From positions 10,591,979 through 10,655,978 of the forward strand of contig CM049321.1 of assembly GCA_026874595.1 (NCBI GenBank): a DNA stretch of 64,000 bases, in the 5' to 3' direction. The position numbers and the translations under genes were made by a program. Under the pieces are notes generated by a model. That model was not told the origin of the DNA, made no database searches, and saw nothing but the letters and a program-made list of their open reading frames with translations. Source of the DNA: Sipunculus nudus. Taxonomy: Eukaryota > Annelida > Sipuncula > Golfingiida > Sipunculidae. Shown piece by piece: positions 23,700-35,500 of this stretch (the stretch's first letter is position 1; the number at the start of each line of letters is the position of its first letter).

Positions 23700-24430
23700 T
23701 GGCCTTTGTCACCAGGTCTTTGGGAAGCAGGAGACAGAAACAGTCGTGGTATGTCTGTGCTGTTATGATATGAAGACACTCGAATATGACCATTTTGGAA
23801 TGTGGTGCACGTTTTATAGACTGCAATATATGAACGAAGGAAGAAGATTTAACAAATAAACTTGTAAACTACTTGGACGTGATAAGCTAAAAGGTTGTAA
23901 TAATTAAAATGAAAAATAAACACACATCCTGGGGGGCGAGAGAGAGAGAGAGAATATGACTTTTTCTTCTTTTTTTCTATAAATGAAATATGAAAGATGT
24001 TATATTTCCTATTTATTTTTAATTGACAAGTAGCGATTTATGCCGCGAAAATCGTTAAATATAAAAAAATAATGAAAATAGAGTAGACACGCAAAAAAAA
24101 AAAAAAAAAAAAAAAAAACCGCCTGGGGTATTTCCATGTTATTTAACAGACTTGCTTATTTTTATGTGAGACTTTGAATAACTCAATCAAGCCAGACTTA
24201 GAATTGCACAATCTTTGAAAAAAAGTTTTTTTAATAAAAAAAATCAAATTTTTTTTTTTTCAGGTCCTTTCTCCAAACGGATACCAAAATATAGACAATT
24301 TTATTAGCTTTAAATGATGTATAATTCAAACGATAAGAACTCATTTACGTAGTCTTGAATATTGTTGAGGTCGATTTATGCATGCCTCTTTATGCATGCC
24401 ACGCTATTTTATTGATTTGGCTTCAGTTAG
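23700..24430. other. Intergenic, no gene seen
   Basis: AT-rich with an A26 run at 24093-24118, which could be the tail of a decayed retroelement, but no RT or SINE body was recognised beside it. Confidence 0.35.
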
Positions 24431-24860
24431 CTTTAGTATATTACCTGCTCGGCAGGTGTCGCCACCTGATCATTAACTCCTGGTGACCAGGTGGGTCGAC
24501 TTGTTGACATCACGTGACCAACATGGAAGCGCTGTAGGTGACTAAATCCCACAAGGTACAGTAAGTAAACTGTACTGTATGTGTACAGGGCGAGAGATAA
24601 GGCCATGTCTAATGTACATGTATACATATAGAAAGTCAGCTGCCTAGTTACGGTGGTGAAAGTGCGTGATATATTAATATTATATCAGGTCTCGGCCCCC
24701 ACGGATTAATTACTGCATAATCAGTGATAATCATACATTGGAATACCTGGACCAGGTCCTGGTTGTTTCTGGGATGATTACAGCTCTGACCTTGGGTACT
24801 TGAGTAATTTTACCTCGTGTAATTGAGTTGGCAATAGAAGATCAGCCGAATTTGGAGTGT
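24430..24860. promoter_or_regulatory. Candidate cis-regulatory module (E-box cluster)
   Basis: Within about 60 bases there are TACCTGC, GGCAGGTGTC, GCCACCTGAT and ACCAGGTGGG (24446-24496), followed by ATCACGTGACC (24509-24519). Further on are GATTAATTACTG and repeated GATTA words. The stretch is complex and free of microsatellites, unlike its flanks. CAGGTG is bound by E-protein, Snail and ZEB-type factors and TCACGTGA by MITF/USF-type factors. The target gene is unknown; the Ebony-like gene is the nearest on the left and the 16-exon gene the nearest on the right. Confidence 0.35.
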
Positions 24861-25015
24861 TCATCAACATCAAGAATTCTATGGCAAGTAAAACATTTTC
24901 TTAAATATTAGAGGTAGGCATTGGCTGTAAAATCGTATTTGAGGATTGATTGTCAATCGATTATTGATGTACCTCATTTATTACCATGAATTCTGCTGTA
25001 TATCCATCTATCTAT

Positions 25016-25018
<3 letters not shown>

Positions 25019-25087
<69 letters not shown>

Positions 25088-25098
25088 TATATAGACTG
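25019..25098. repeat. (TA)n microsatellite
   Basis: TA run of about 64 bases with a short imperfect tail. Confidence 0.95.
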
Positions 25099-25363
25099 AA
25101 TAAATTCAGTCTTCAGGTTAACATATACATGGATTTTGCTGAACGGTCAAGGTGTATTAAGCCAAGTGGGCACTACACAAGGTGTCTTTTTTAATGCTGT
25201 TGTCTATATTGTGACCTGTCTTTCATTTATTGTCAACAGACTTATTATACTTTAATTGTATAACATGACTTTTTTGGTTGTGCATACATAATCTGTATGA
25301 CCGATTATGTTTATGAAAGAAAATGACCAGTCAACAATATAATCAATTAATAGGCACTACTAT

Positions 25364-25440
25364 TATATATATATATATATATATGTATATATAAATAAAT
25401 ATATATATATATATATATTTATATATATGTATATATATGT
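25364..25440. repeat. Imperfect (TA)n microsatellite
   Basis: TA tract broken by AAATAAAT and GT steps. Confidence 0.85.
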
Positions 25441-25467
25441 ATATACAGTATGAATATATATGTATAT

Positions 25468-25700
25468 ATAGTGGAATCCCCACAATTACAACCATCTTGG
25501 GGACTGACCAAGGTAGTCATTATATGGGGGATGGTAGTATTGAAATTTTAAGTTACCTGGACCATATATACAGGACTAAAGAAAAAGGTCATAATTATGG
25601 GGTGGTCATAAGGCATGGTTCCAATGTGTATATATATTTGAATTGTACAAATATCACAATTACATTAGCATGTAAGAGAATCCAGCTTGTACAACAAGCA
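25468..25700. mobile_element. Possible DNA-transposon terminus fragment
   Basis: AGTGGAATCCCCACAATTAC followed by CAACCATCTTGGGGACTGACC recalls the terminal sequences of pogo/Tigger-like and related MITE families, which typically begin CAGTGGAACC. No opposite terminus or transposase was seen, so this is a truncated piece or a chance resemblance. Confidence 0.3.
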
Positions 25701-25992
25701 CTTAAAAATTTGTATTTACTGGCAATGCATTAATTTTAATATTTTAACCACCAGTATACCATTAGTGTGGTGTATTGTTTCCACATAAAAGTAGGTTTGT
25801 ATCTCATATATTTTAATAAGTTGTATAAAGGTTGCTTATAAATTCTTGGGTAGATTTGTAACATAAAGGTACAATGACCAGAAAATTTTCATACTTGCTC
25901 AATAGGGATATATTATATACATACTCTGGTAAGTTTCATATTGATATGGGGTAAAATTTTGCAATTTTCATTTTTTTTTAAATATTTTTCCA

Positions 25993-26484
25993 GGGTTATA
26001 CCTGTAGTGCATATATCAGTTGTGATAATACATGTGCTTTTAGTTATTTTTCCTGAAAGCGACATAACTCTATTTGACCATATATTTATAATTGTTTTTA
26101 TTTTACTCAGTATTTCTTTATAGTTGATATCTTTCATCTTTCTCCAGTCTGGATAAACAGATATACCCACTGTTTTTCTGGTTCAGAGCTCCATTTTAAA
26201 CCTAGTCTTTCTATGTTTTCTTTTTCATTGGCAAAAGGTGTCATAGGAATAACTAAAGTTTTTTCTACATTAACTTTTAATCCCGATATTTTTTTTAAAT
26301 TCGTCAAATGTTCCTAGAAGTTCTTTAAAAGCTTAAATGCCTCCAGTAAGGGTAACAGCTGTGTCATCTGCATACTGAATTAATTTATGTTCAGTACCTC
26401 CTATATTTACACCTTTAATTTTAGGATTATTCCTTGTTTTAACAGCTAATATTTCTGAGGCGAGTATAAACAGATATGGTGACA
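25993..26484 (-). mobile_element. L1-like LINE, inverted 5' segment (reverse transcriptase)
   Basis: Read on the minus strand it encodes LSPYLFILASEILAVKTRNN and then YADDTAVTL, the RT catalytic block, at 26480-26330. Farther on come LKVNVEKT, then NYKEILSKIKTIINIWSNRV and MSLSGKIT, the region just after the RT palm. Frameshifts break the frame near 26330 and 26200. The order is that of L1-clade elements. The segment ends at a 24-base sequence that recurs in the opposite orientation at the start of the sense segment, so this is one insertion with its 5' part flipped. Confidence 0.75.
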
Positions 26485-27830
26485 ATATATGCACTTCAGG
26501 TATTACCCAATCCATCCCCAACTTATGAAAAAGATATTGAATCTTTACTTTGGAAATTCATATGGGACAAACAAGATAAGATTAAACGAACCACACTCAT
26601 AGCACCAATTGAAAAAGGGGACTAGACATGAAACATTTAATATCCAAAATTGATGCATTAAAAATTGCTTGGGTGAAGTGTTTCTTATCTGGCCCCTTAG
26701 GTTGAGGCTTGAGACAGATAGTTGATATACAGTTTAAAGGAATGGGTTTTTATATATTTAAATGTAATCTTAGGTCATCTGACATAAGAAATCTTAATGA
26801 TCATTTACAAAGCCCATTCTGGAGAGAAGTTTTTGATGCATGGTGTAAATATAACTTTAAAAATGTGTACTCTCCAGAGGAAATCTTAAATCAGGAATTA
26901 TTTTATAACTTGCACATCAAAGTAGATCAGAAAACTGTATATATCAAAGAAATGTACAATGCAGGTGTCACAAAAATATATGATATCTTAAAAAATAAAA
27001 AAAAACAATATACTTTTCTATTACATGCAGAACTCATTAGTAGATATAAATTAAAAACAGGGCAGATGCAGTATATGAGTTTAATTGATGCTATTCCAGC
27101 AAGTTGGAAAAAAATAATAAAAGCATGCTCATATAGTGATATACACATTAACAATCCATGTAAACCGAATATAAAAATTATAATGAATACTAAGAAAATC
27201 TCACAAAAAGTTTACAAAGATTTAATAATGTATGTCCGCACAGAACCCTCTAAAGTAATTGATTAATGGAATAGAGACATGCAATGCAATTGCAAAGACC
27301 TTATATATTATGCCTTTAATAATATAAAAAGCATAACAATATCAGAAATATTAAGAATATTTCAGTTTAAACTAATTCATAGAACCATAGCTCTCAACCC
27401 TCTGTTATTTACTATAGGAAAAGCAACAGTAAACTTTGTTCACTTTGTAAAAAAGAGAAGGAAACAATTATGCATCTATTTTATAGCTGTAACAAAACAC
27501 AAAACATTTTTACTCAAATAAAAACTGGCTGATTAGCCAAAAGATACTTCTTACATAAAACTGCTTTAGTAAAACAACTATTATCTTCAACAACACAAAT
27601 GATTCTCTGTAAGATATACTTATATTAGTAGCTAAAAGATATATATATATATATATGTGTAAATGCAAAAATATTATGCCAAACTTTATCAGTTATAAAC
27701 TATATATGGAACAGATATACCCCATTGAAAGAAACATTGCCCACAGAAATGGAACTTTATCTGTACATTATAATAAGTGTAGCTCACTTATGTCATAAAA
27801 ATATTATTGTTGATACAATTTGACGTTGAG
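26485..27830 (+). mobile_element. L1-like LINE, sense 3' segment
   Basis: It starts QVLPNPSPTYEKDIESLLWK then FIWDK, the block that normally follows the RT domain. A single-base loss near 26620 shifts the frame at EKG/GLDMKHL. A 185-residue open stretch (26709-27266) follows. After another shift comes CSLCKKEKETIMHLFYSC (27430-27490), the C-x2-C-x7-H-x4-C zinc knuckle at the end of L1-type ORF2. The coding remnant fades after about 27.8 kb; the 3' end and poly-A were not fixed. The copy is dead. Confidence 0.75.
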
Positions 27831-29107
27831 ATATATCCATGGTTAAAATATAAGTTTTGTGTTTCTAGATACATAATTGTTGTTGCTGAATATGCAAAGA
27901 CTTTTGTTTTTTTTTCTATGTACTTATGTATGCATTTGTCATTATAGTGTCAATATTTGATTCATACTCCCTGAAGAATATAAGAATATAAGATAAAATT
28001 ACCTGGTAAACAAACATAGGCCAAAATCAATCCTTTACATAAAATTGTCTCTGAACTGTGTAAGTATCGCCTTACTGGCTTTATTTCTGTGCATTGTCAT
28101 TGTATCTGTTTTTGTGCAGTGTATTAATACATGTATATATCATTTTACATGTTCATTATTGGTACTGTCCATAGTTTGTTTCATGAGATGTATTAAAAAA
28201 AAACACCTATACCTTTAAGTAAATGGTGATCTAATTATCAACATATTAAAAAAAATATATTTTTTCCAGGGTTCCAATTTCACAACACACAGATTGTTTC
28301 CTTTGTTACATGAACTATTAAATATGTGCGCATATTTTTAATGAAAACCCCCAATTTTAAAGCAAATCAGACAAATGGAAATTCTTCTAAGTTGTCCATT
28401 ATAGGCAGGTAATATATTAAAGATCTCATGTTTTTTATAATATCAACCTTTTGATTTGTGACACTACAGGCATTGATAACGTACATGAGACCACAATAAG
28501 TCCACAGTATAAATAACTGTTCTCCAGGCTTTGTAAATGGGGCATCTTATAAACAAAGGATTTTTTTTCCTTTTCTGAATATCACAAATTAGAAACCCTC
28601 ACAAAAAAAAAAACAACCACAGTATCATTAGTGGTGGTGGTGTCAGTTTGGTGAACTTGTCCCATGGAAAACCTGTCCAGGACAAAACTTTCCCAAGTGC
28701 TAAAATGAATAACATTCTTAAGTAACATGTTACATATCCATTCAGGTAACTGTCATCAAAAAGGTCATATATTAATGCCACAAATGTGATGGCCTTGGCT
28801 GGTACCTCTATAACTGTACAATGATAAATAATGAATTAAAAACATTTAGCGGTTACTGATAAGATTGCATGACGTTGATTCATTAATGATTGATTACACT
28901 TCCCCAGCTGACAATCATCTTACGTCCGTGAACTCTGTAATGTGATTATAATGAGGGTAGGATTCAAAATATTGATTCATTGCCATGGTGATCTGTGTGT
29001 TAAACTTAACTAATAAAATTTTTATAGTCATTAAATGAGAGCATTGTATTGAAACTTGTTTGACATGGTACACACTTATTACTGTGGAATATAATGTTCA
29101 TTTCTCA

Positions 29108-29108
<1 letters not shown>

Positions 29109-29174
<66 letters not shown>
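29109..29174. repeat. (TA)n microsatellite
   Basis: Pure TA run of about 66 bases. Confidence 0.95.
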
Positions 29175-29179
<5 letters not shown>

Positions 29180-29732
29180 GTAAAATATTTATTTATATAA
29201 TACAATACAGTACTATATAATATAATATAATGTAATATATTATAATATAATATAATATCATAAATGTATAAGTGTGTGTTGATATGAATATAAGTGTTAA
29301 TACCCAATGATAATGAAAAAAATATTGAACAGAATCAAATCAAATTTAGGAGAGAAAAATAAAATTGAATATGATGACAAGGTCATCTGTACATTCATCC
29401 AAAATGAAACATTCTATTTTAGTCATCCAGATTGCAAAAAAAGCTATCACATACAACTGTTGGAATGACCAAGGGCAATTAAGACTCTAAGGTTGGTTTC
29501 TGGGGAGAACAGTTAATTTTTTTAAAAATTGTTTGTATTCCGTATGATTCATGGTATTTTACTGCCAGCAGAATTTAATGTTGTAAAAGGGCACCATTCA
29601 TTGGTAAACAGAGAAATTAGGTTAAACTCAGGCATTTTCCATATGAAAACACATGGTCCACATTTAAAGCTTACTTGTTACATGAATTACCCAGTGAAAA
29701 TGGCAGGCCTCTCTGAATGTGTCCTTCTTTTT

Positions 29733-29850
29733 CCCTCTCTCCACTCTCTCTTTTTCTCTCTCTCATTCCCCCTCTCTCTATCTCTTTCTCTTTCCCACTC
29801 TCTTTCTCTCTCTCCTTCCCTCGCTCTTGCTTGCTCTCTCTCTTTATTAG
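29733..29850. repeat. Degenerate CT-rich tract
   Basis: About 120 bases of mixed CTCTCT, TTTCTC and CCCTC words, almost all pyrimidine on the plus strand. Confidence 0.8.
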
Positions 29851-30029
29851 ACTTAATGCTGTATAACTATAGTTGTGTGTTTGGCAATTTGATTTTTGAA
29901 TGTTCCATTAAACATAGGCATTCTTCTTTACATTATCATTTCAAACCAATTACTGTATTCTGCAATACTACAAAACCCCTAATCTGTTATTGAAATATAA
30001 CAGCAGTATGTTTGGCCCAAAAAAAATGA

Positions 30030-30301
30030 AGGTATGGTTCTTAGGCAATGCCTGCATAAATTTTAACCCCCTGCATTAAAATTTTTTTTTTTTCATTTTC
30101 ATCTTTCAAGAAGATAATATAATTTTGATCAGATTTCCTTTGGCATATAATGCTTTTTCCTAATAAGCAAAATAATACTGTTATTTTCATGCTTTTCCAC
30201 AATCATATGACATTTTTGTCAAAACACACAAAAAGTGTAAAAAAATACACTTTGGCCTGCCCATATTGATTTCTGAAAAAAAGTGCCTGAGAACCATACC
30301 T
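30030..30301 (+). mobile_element. MITE, copy 1
   Basis: The terminal inverted repeats are AGGTATGGTTCTTAGGCA at the left and TGCCTGAGAACCATACCT at the right, 17 of 18 matching. The 272-base non-coding body contains TTTCAAGAAGAT and GATTTCCTTTGG and matches the reverse complement of 39119-39386 along its length. No target-site duplication was clear. The superfamily is not recognised. Confidence 0.75.
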
Positions 30302-31551
30302 GTTTTTTGTCCTTATCTAGGTCGACTCTTGGGATATTTTATATTTACATCTAAGAAGATCCCTGATAGATGACTGTTATTTTTTAACAGAAATGATGTC
30401 ATATAATGCTTTAATTTTAATCCCAGATAATTCAGTGGATGTCAAGTCTGCCAGTTGGTTCATTCAGTTTCAGTGGTTGTAAAAAATTAGTATGATAATA
30501 ATGATACAGAATGTATGTGTACTGTATATAAAGAACAAGAATATCTCCAGATGTGACTTAATCCTGTTTAAATGCAAATGATAGTAACAAGTACCATTTA
30601 AATTTGTTAAGATCTTCCTTAATGCTATTGAATTTTGTTATAAATTTTAGCTCCAATATTTGACACTTATATTAGTAAAAGTGTGTCACATAATGATTAT
30701 TTAATATTTTTCATGATTTTACATGACTATTATTAAATTTCAGCACTTTGAAAGTGTGTTTAACCCTGATACACTGCATCTTACATGCCGTAAGAGATAA
30801 ATGAATTACTGGTTAATGATAAAATTTGCGAATATATCAGCATTGCAGTCAAAGCCATCATGGCAAATTGGAAACTCTTGAAAATAACAAGAGATTTACT
30901 AGAATTCATGTTTTATAAGAAATTCCTTCAGATTTAGCAATTAGAATAACAGTATATTTATGAAATAGAATTAGAATAATTATCATAACTGTCTGTAGTA
31001 CTGTTACATGGAATACGTATGCAGAGTAATTAGTGAGAAATCACATCAATTTTATACAAAGGCAGGGGAACACCTGGGTTTAAGTACTTGTAGAATAATT
31101 CTTCCTGTTTTGAGTGTCATTTGAAAAATGTTCAGAGGTGAGTGATAGGTCCTTGGGCCCCTGTTGTTACTCCTGAGCATCAACCATGCTGCCCTTGATT
31201 TAGTGTGTGACTTGCACCATGGCAAGTCAAGGCAATCCAAGGCAAACCCAGTCCATGCCTACTTATAACAAAAACAATATCGACCCAGTTCAGTGGTCAT
31301 GGAAGCCAAAACTGGATGTAACAAAGATGCACACAAGGTTTCTTGGTGGATTCACCCCAGGGTTATTTTTAATTGGAATCCCCAGCACCAATGATGGAAC
31401 TTTAACGAGATTTTGTCATTGTGTGTTGGGAGAGCTCTCATAAATGAAATCAATATGTCTGCCATTCCAACCACATCACTGTCTGATTAATGAGGATGGC
31501 TTTTACATTAATGTTTTATAGCTTTCAGTCTGGGCTTGGGGCTTGATCACT

Positions 31552-31636
<85 letters not shown>

Positions 31637-32220
31637 TTATATATATATATATAATATATAAATGTATAATACAAAAAAAAGTACAGAAACCTTCAAGATG
31701 AATACCATATACATGAATAATATGGTTTCCTGAGTCTTTGTGTAAATAATGAAATGAAATATTGGCAGGATTCACATATTCAAAATAAAGAAGGGACATC
31801 AAATAATCAATTATACCTAAAACAGTATGATATACTCATAATAAATCTGTTACTTTGGTAGGATTTTTCCCATAACATTGGTAGCATTTACCTAGCAGTA
31901 TAATTAAAAAGTGTTATTATTAGCACTTACTGCATGTAGCAGCATTATCAGTGGTACCTTCTTATATAACAAGTATATGTGGTCAGTCCTGAAAGTTACA
32001 TGTACATTAACATGACAGGTTAAAAATGAGGACTCTAGATACATTCCAAGGTTTAGGGCAATGGATGGGGTGTTGTAGCGAAATTTTGTAAATTTAGTGC
32101 GATCCTACATTATTTAATATTTAGCCAACTTGGTTTAGGTATCCTTTCTTGAAGAAGTCTTATATAGTACTTAGACTCTTTATGTCATATTTGTGTAACT
32201 TATTGTGTTTTATTTTTTAG
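30302..32220. other. Sequence upstream of the 16-exon gene
   Basis: It contains a TA microsatellite at 31553-31665. The frames at 31207-31443 lack splice support. No upstream exon, TATA box or CpG-rich promoter of the following gene was identified, although a 5' exon may lie here. Confidence 0.35.
31553..31665. repeat. (TA)n microsatellite
   Basis: About 75 bases of pure TA followed by an imperfect palindromic TA-rich tail. Confidence 0.95.
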
Positions 32221-32267
32221 CTGCTAACACCAGAAGTTCTTTAAAGCTGTGGATAAATAAAAATATT

Positions 32268-32511
32268 ATGGGATCCAGTTCATCGACAATCCCACAAGGC
32301 AATGTGGTGCAATACCAGAGACATTTTCATCAGTCTGGCCAGATGTCAGCACCCCCTGGTGGAGGTGGGAGTAACCATCAAGCCACAGCCTCAGCCCCTC
32401 CATTGTACCCTAATGTAGCCACTGGATCACCACAACAAAAACAATTAAATAGACACCAGTCAACACCAAAGATCATGTATGGATTCCGACCAGAGGTCAC
32501 TGGAGGTCAAG
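32268..32511 (+). CDS. Exon 1: MGSSSST start, Gln/Pro-rich
   Basis: The acceptor TTTTTTAG ends at 32220. The ATG at 32268 is in ATTATGG context, and 47 bases precede it in the same exon with no in-frame stop, so they are either 5' UTR or coding. The exon ends GGTCAAG/GTAGGT in phase 1. It contains PPGGGGSNHQA, ASAPPLYPN and STPKIMYGFRPEV. Confidence 0.8.
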
Positions 32512-35500
32512 GTAGGTCAGAGTCCAAAAGTTGTTATGTTTTTATGACCTTATATTAATCTGCATATTTGTCCGCATGTCTACATGATACCTTAACTGAA
32601 AAAATTATTAATTTATTAGGGCCTTGCTTGAAAAGGGTAGCCCTTTATTGATCGCCTTTTCTTCCTTCCACATCAATCCATAAGTGACACTTTCTGTCAC
32701 ATGCATTTTCTCAAAATGAATACATCATATCATTCTCAAATTCATAGGGATTATTGGTGGAGTACTTTGGACCTATTTTTTTAATTTCAATTATAGACCT
32801 GTCCTAATTCCAGTATGGCTCCCAGGCCACAATTGGTGAATTTCTTTTGCACGAAACTTGTTATTTTTTCAGATTTGCAGGGATGATTGGTGGCTGTGAG
32901 GGCAGAGCACAATCAGTGATTTTCTTTTACAAATATTTGGCAGAAAATTTGCATCCTTTAGGGGATCTGTGCTCCACTGATTGTGATATTGGTGATGCCT
33001 ACCTCAGAGTGTCCTAACAGCAGGTTCTTGGGGGGCATTGTGTTGCTGCTATGCCTGCCTAAGGATGTTCGTGCCTCTGTGTTGTACCTGTTGGCTGTGG
33101 GTGCTGTTGCTCTCAGTTCTCCTCTGATTCTTCTCTTGCTTGCCCGCTCCCCCATCTCCCCCCCCCCCCCCCACCTCCCCCCCCCCCCACCCGGCACGCT
33201 GGTGCCTGATATCAATCTCTGCTGGGCCTGGTGGCAAATGTGTCTATGTCTAGGAAGTGTTCAGGGAACAGGTCACAGACCTTCTAACTGGAGCACTTGG
33301 AGGGCTTAATACATTTTTAGTCAGTCAGGAATCAATCCTTTCTGTTATTTCAGATTCCTGTTAAACCCCATATATTATATTTTAGATATTTTAAATATCT
33401 GTACGTAATTACTTGGAGATAATGCTTTTATTTTTCTGAAAATTGGTTCCTTTTAGATTATTTGTGGTGATACATTTCAGACCAGTCTGACATCCATTAA
33501 TTATGGTCCCATTTATTATGCCATTTGGAGGAAACATGGGGCTCTGGTTGAGGACCTTTATGATCCCATATGCAAACCTCTAGTTTGATATTAATTGAAT
33601 GGAAATTGGATCTTGAGGATTTACTTTGAAATCTTGGATAGACATTTATTTTTAGGTAAACGCTGCGTATATTGTTGGTAATTCAATTATAAATATTAAA
33701 GGGCACCATCCATGGCATTTTAAACCTGTCAATTTGAAATCAATCCAAAAATTGTTTCAAATACATGTTAGACCCAAAAAATTATGTATGAATAACCATT
33801 TTATACTGTGTACTGAGTTCTTTCTGATGGTATAGACATGTATGTATTTATGAAATTCACATTCATTTTCATATGATATTAACACCTTTTTGAACAGTTT
33901 AAAGTGGTTTTAAGCGGTGTACAATTAAAACAACCAGTAACAGTAACCCTCTTTTCATTGGGCTACATTTTCAATCAAGTCACATGACATTATATCTCAA
34001 AATGTTCATTGTGTTTTTCCTCTATCATGTTTTTTTTTTTTAATTTTAATTAAGTTCCATTTTGAAACATGAAATATATCAATACATGTACTATCAAAAA
34101 GAACACTTCCCAAAGTTAAAAATGATGTATTCAATAATTATTTATGGAGCTTATATTAATTTTAGATTACTTAGTTTGATTTTTGAGGGGGATTTGCCAG
34201 GGATACTGCCATAAGTCATATGTGCATGGGCTTTTGTATGCAGACTTGCATCAGTTAAAGTAGAAGCTGATGAAATTCTTAGAGCACCCAGGTCCACATT
34301 TGGAAAGTTTTTAATATAGAATACTTTTTAGATGGAAGATTAATGAAGAAGTTACCTTTTCAATAGATTATAAGAATAATTTGTAGTAATTAAATTTCAG
34401 AATTTAAAATCTTAGTTGTAATTAATGAAGCCTTAGCCATTTACTAATTATAGGCCCATATTTCCAGGTTCATTTGTGCATAAGTAACTGTACATTTGTG
34501 AATATTCATAAATGATTTTCATAAAACCAGTTCATGTGCTGGATGCACACCCAAAACCTAATTGATTCTTCATTTACCCATTTGTGAAATTTTGTTGAGA
34601 TTTCATTCATGAAACTGTGACTTATGTTGTGAACAAACATACAAACGGGAATAAATGCATACCCTCTTGGTAAAGGCACTGAGTAAATCAGAAAGCAAAA
34701 GCGATTCCTGAAATGAAAGGCTCCTTCATAAAATCCAGCTAGGCCTTAGAGAGTTAAAAATATATTAACATTACAGCTGGTACATTGATTCAGTGTTGTA
34801 ATAAAGTTCAGCACAGGTTAATCTGCATGTAATTGCTTAAAGATCTCTAATGTTTGCTTATAATTGCCATATGTTTCTACTTTCATTCTTATAAGGTTAT
34901 GTATACTATATAGGTAAGTTATCTAGTAAAATATCACCCACTTCATTTCACAATATCACATGATCACATAAAAAGATCACATGACTGCATAGATTCATGC
35001 ATGCCTGGCCAACAAATGGTTACTGAATTTTGCCAAATTCACTTGTATTTCACCGAAGTGATAACTATTGTAATTTTTTCTTTTTTTCTGTGGTCTAGAG
35101 ATAAAGCATATAAGACTCAAAGTAGGGATATCATGATCAGGATCTCATCTCGATCAGCTGAATAACACTAAGATTTTTCACAATCAGCGCACCACCCAGG
35201 GTGAGCATTCTTCAGGCTTTATGGGAAGGCCATTTGCATGCCATGTTTCACTCACAGACGAGTGCACCTTTTGGGGTCTCTTGGTGGTATGACCCAACAG
35301 TAGGGATAATTGCACTTCCAGGGTATGAAGGTGCAGTAGTCACTGGGCCTTGTGAGCACCAGGATATAAAATGAAAGGAAGCTTGTCCATGCTCGCCCTG
35401 TCACCAGATCTAAAACTGGAATGAAATTCTGCACATGTACTGAATGTCAGTTAAGCTAAATTATTAATAAATGGAGTTAGTTACTTCTGACACCAACAAA

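Larger units (their letters stand above)
27831..30029. other. Intergenic, no gene seen
   Basis: AT-rich, possibly including the LINE 3' UTR up to about 28.2 kb. A (TA)n tract lies at 29109-29174, a degenerate TAATA-rich stretch at 29200-29262 and a pyrimidine-rich tract at 29733-29850. No exon was supported. Confidence 0.4.

Noticed and set aside
23301-23826. Long Ser-Leu and Arg-Glu reading frames on both strands
   Set aside because: They translate the CT/GA microsatellite and have no splice context or complex sequence.
25437-25733. 98-residue frame as a gene
   Set aside because: It coincides with a likely transposon terminus fragment and has no domain.
29098-29307. Tyr-Ile rich frame on the minus strand, and similar ones at 1466, 7705, 17434, 22568, 24946 and 31503
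   Set aside because: All follow (TA)n tracts; the repeats produce open frames by chance.
31207-31443. Frame starting MASQGNPRQTQS as a first exon of the 16-exon gene
   Set aside because: A good ATG context, but no donor at a compatible phase was found and the later part reads as non-coding; an antisense frame of similar length overlaps.
32958-33309. Gly-rich and Pro-rich frames in intron 1
   Set aside because: Caused by poly-C runs; no acceptor or donor fits the gene's phases.
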